Positions 62,254 through 64,000 of a DNA stretch of 64,000 nucleotides are shown in pieces. The DNA lies in contig NZ_QXDC01000003.1 in NCBI RefSeq assembly GCF_003550065.1, positions 992,001 through 1,056,000 on the forward strand. The letters are read 5' to 3'. The first letter of the stretch is position 1; each line of letters opens with the position of its first letter. The position numbers were made by a program, and so were the translations under genes. The stretch is from Hephaestia caeni. GTDB taxonomy: Bacteria; Pseudomonadota; Alphaproteobacteria; Sphingomonadales; Sphingomonadaceae. The notes below the pieces were generated by a model, which was not told the origin of the DNA, did no database searches, and was given only the letters and a program-made list of their open reading frames with translations.

Positions 62254-62868
62254 ATGAGCGACGATAGCAATGCGACCGCGCCCAAGAAGAAGGGCGGATT
62301 GAAGAAGGTGCTGATGATGACCGTGGCGTTGGTCGCGCTCGTCGGCGGTGGGGTCGGTGCGGGGCTGTACGCGGCCTCGTCGGGATTGATCGGTGGTGGT
62401 GGCGGTGCGGCCGCGGTCGAGAACGGTCCGCGGCTGGTGCCCAAGGCGGAGGAAAAGCGCGCGCCGGCGCCGGGCGAAGGCGAGGGCCACGGCGAATCGA
62501 GTTCAAGCGGTTCGGGCGAATCGACCCCGCTGGGCGTCGGCGGAGACAAATATGCCTCGACCTATTATGCGATGGACAAGGAGTTCACCTCGAACCTCCG
62601 CGACAGCGCGCATTACGTCCAGGTCGGGATCGCGGTCGGCACGCATTACGACGACCGCGTGATCGAGAATCTGCGCACGCACGAGATTGCGGTGCGTTCG
62701 GCGGTGCTGATGACGCTCGGCGACGCGACCGAGGACGATGTCTTCAGCTCCGAGGGCAAGAAGCACCTCCAGACCAAGATCGTCGCCTCGATCAACAATG
62801 TGCTCAAACAAAAAGAGGGCTTCGGGGGGATTGGTAACGTCTACTTTACCAATTTCGTTGTTCAGTGA
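62254..62868 (+). CDS. fliL: flagellar basal body-associated protein FliL
   Basis: 204 aa. A basic cytoplasmic N-terminus (KKKGGLKKV), one membrane helix near residues 20-45, a glycine/serine/glutamate-rich linker, and the periplasmic stomatin-like domain (YYAMDKEFTSNLRDSAHYVQVGIAVGTHYDDRVIENLRTHEIAVRSAVLMTLGDATEDDVFSSEGKKHLQTKIVASINNVLKQKEGFGGIGNVYFTNFVVQ), which is typical. FliL rings surround stators and keep them active. Three bases before fliM. Confidence 0.94.
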   Translation: MSDDSNATAPKKKGGLKKVLMMTVALVALVGGGVGAGLYAASSGLIGGGGGAAAVENGPRLVPKAEEKRAPAPGEGEGHGESSSSGSGESTPLGVGGDKYASTYYAMDKEFTSNLRDSAHYVQVGIAVGTHYDDRVIENLRTHEIAVRSAVLMTLGDATEDDVFSSEGKKHLQTKIVASINNVLKQKEGFGGIGNVYFTNFVVQ

Positions 62869-62871
62869 GAC

Positions 62872-63822
62872 ATGGTTAACGAGCCAGCAACCACGGCCAA
62901 GGCCGATCGGCGCGAACGCCCCCGCGATAGCGCGGAGCCGTCGTCCGCGCTGGGCGTCGCCAACCTCAATCCGTTCGGCGATCTGCACACGATGCAGCAT
63001 CTGTCGGCGCGGCTGGCGCGGTCGCTGCGCGGCGTGTTCGAGCCGCTGCTGCGCGCCGAAACGCGCGTCTGGGCCGAACCGCTCGTCGTCCAGCGCTTCG
63101 CCGATTACCGCGCCGAGCGCCCCGAGGGGCTGACGGCGTGGGTGCCGCTCAAGATAACGCCCGGCACCGGCCGCGCGCTCGCAGTGCTCGATGCCGGGTT
63201 CGTGCTCGAGATGCTCGACCGGTTCTTCGGCGGCCCCGGGGTAGCGCCGGCCGCGATCCCCAACGAATTTTCGGCGACCGCCGAGATGATGGCGGCGCGT
63301 GTCGCGCGCCAGCTCGCGGCACCGCTCACGGTCGCCTGGGAACCGCTGGTGCGGCTCGGTTTCGAGGCGGGCAATGTCGAGGTCAACGCCTCGATGCTCG
63401 CCGATCTCGACGCCGACGACGCGATGGTCGTCACCCGCTTCGGCATCGCCGCGGGCGACGGCGAGCATCGCCGGCTTGATCTCGTCTATCCGGTCGCCGC
63501 GCTGAAGCCGCACACGCTATCGCTCACCGGCAAGGTCCACACCAAGAGTGCCGAGCCCGAGCCCGAATGGCGCAATGGAATCACCCGCGCGGTAATGGCG
63601 GTGCAATTCCCGGTCCGCTCGGTGCTCGCCGAGCCCGTCATCTCGCTCGCGCGGCTGATGGAGCTGAAGGAAGGCGACGTCATCCCGATCAGCTTCGGCC
63701 CCGAAGTACCGGTGATGATCGGCACCGACCGGTTCGGCGCCGGCACCGTCGGCACCTCCAACGGCCGCGCCGCGATCCGGCTCAATTCGATCGTTCGAAT
63801 CAACGAGGAAGATTTCCGATGA
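62872..63822 (+). CDS. fliM: flagellar motor switch protein FliM without the CheY-binding N-terminal peptide
   Basis: 316 aa. The start cannot lie further upstream because the fliL TGA is in the same frame two codons before. FliM middle domain: FGDLHTMQHLSARLARSLRGVFEPLLRAETRVWAEPL, and the CheC-like FVLEMLDRFFGGPGVAPA (in place of the GGxG signature) near residues 107-124. The C-terminal SpoA domain (FPVRSVLAEPVISLARLMELKEGDVIPISFGPEVPVMIGTDRFGAGTVGTSNGRAAIRLNSIV) is intact. The first 35 residues are charged and contain no LSQ(A/D)EIDALL-like motif, the CheY-P docking site. Overlaps fliN by ATGA. Confidence 0.92.
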   Translation: MVNEPATTAKADRRERPRDSAEPSSALGVANLNPFGDLHTMQHLSARLARSLRGVFEPLLRAETRVWAEPLVVQRFADYRAERPEGLTAWVPLKITPGTGRALAVLDAGFVLEMLDRFFGGPGVAPAAIPNEFSATAEMMAARVARQLAAPLTVAWEPLVRLGFEAGNVEVNASMLADLDADDAMVVTRFGIAAGDGEHRRLDLVYPVAALKPHTLSLTGKVHTKSAEPEPEWRNGITRAVMAVQFPVRSVLAEPVISLARLMELKEGDVIPISFGPEVPVMIGTDRFGAGTVGTSNGRAAIRLNSIVRINEEDFR

Positions 63823-64000
63823 ACGACATGACCGGCGGTATCCCCGCCGACGGCGCGATCGCCGCCAATTTCAAGCTGCTTCAGGATGTCGACGTCAAGC
63901 TGACGGTCGAGATCGGGTCGACCCAGCTCACGCTGCGCGAATTGCTCGCGCTCGGCGAATCGAGCGTGATCGAACTCGACCGCCAAGCCAACGAACTGCT
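63819..64000 (+). CDS. fliN: flagellar motor switch protein FliN, N-terminal part (runs off right edge)
   Basis: About 60 codons from ATG 63819, overlapping fliM. After a short linker, FKLLQDVDVKLTVEIGSTQLTLRELLALGESSVIELDR is the SpoA-domain start of FliN (LxxVxVxLxVxLGxxxLxLxELLxLxxGSVIxLD). It completes the C ring. The rest lies outside the window. Confidence 0.93.
   Translation, partial: MNDMTGGIPADGAIAANFKLLQDVDVKLTVEIGSTQLTLRELLALGESSVIELDRQANEL

Overview
The window is a GC-rich stretch (roughly 65-68% GC by eye) with tightly packed, often overlapping genes (ATGA/GTGA junctions). Gene content points to an alphaproteobacterium of the Sphingomonas group: a large TonB-dependent receptor tied to sugar use, an NfrB/NfrA-type pair, a TIGR02186 protein, a split FlgJ/transglycosylase arrangement, and dispersed palindromes built on GGACTTG(T/A)TCCGG and CCCCGGCCTTCGCCGGGG. 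The assignment is inferred from protein resemblance; no rRNA, tRNA or CRISPR was found.

Layout. 1-806: start of an alpha-2-macroglobulin-like protein running off the left edge. 958-5240: a glycosyltransferase resembling phage N4 receptor component NfrB, an NfrA C-terminal-domain protein, a TauE/SafE exporter and a TIGR02186 membrane protein. 5237-5506: a 270-bp element with perfect 24-bp terminal inverted repeats. 5528-18125: a complete N-acetylglucosamine/chitooligosaccharide locus. NagA, SIS-type deaminase and a GntR regulator lie on the minus strand, divergent from a TonB receptor, a GH20 hexosaminidase, an EIIA-HPr-EI fusion and a PTS EIICB. 18221-24212: housekeeping genes (galE, msrA, aqpZ, Sua5/TsaC, acyl-CoA dehydrogenase) and a Rap1a/Tai-like protein. 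24354-31583: a complete histidine-utilisation locus, hutC-hutF divergent from hutI-H-G-U. 32043-34466: membrane PQQ glucose dehydrogenase.

34695-64000 is a flagellar gene cluster that continues past the right edge. motA-motB and flgB-C-D-E-F-G-H-I-J-K-L lie on the minus strand. On the plus strand are a second PomAB-like stator pair, flgA, flgM, flgN, a flagellar lytic transglycosylase, flhA and fliA. Then come flagellin (minus), a sigma-54 activator, and fliE-F-G-H-I-J-K-L-M-N. Three near-identical sigma-54 promoters (before flgB, before the transglycosylase, and before fliK) tie the cluster to its own activator.

Points of most interest: (i) a minimal NfrB/NfrA pair without the c-di-GMP-binding MshEN tail or the TPR superhelix, whose NfrA-like gene carries an in-frame palindromic repeat; (ii) a reduced PomA-like stator lacking the first membrane segment, paired with a mini PomB, beside a conventional MotAB; (iii) FlgH without any cysteine, FliM without the CheY-binding N-terminal peptide, and FlgJ split from its muramidase; (iv) a PTS EIICB whose IIA position is taken by a second, cysteine-less IIB-like domain; (v) a MITE-like element that, in two places, begins exactly at a gene's TAG stop codon.
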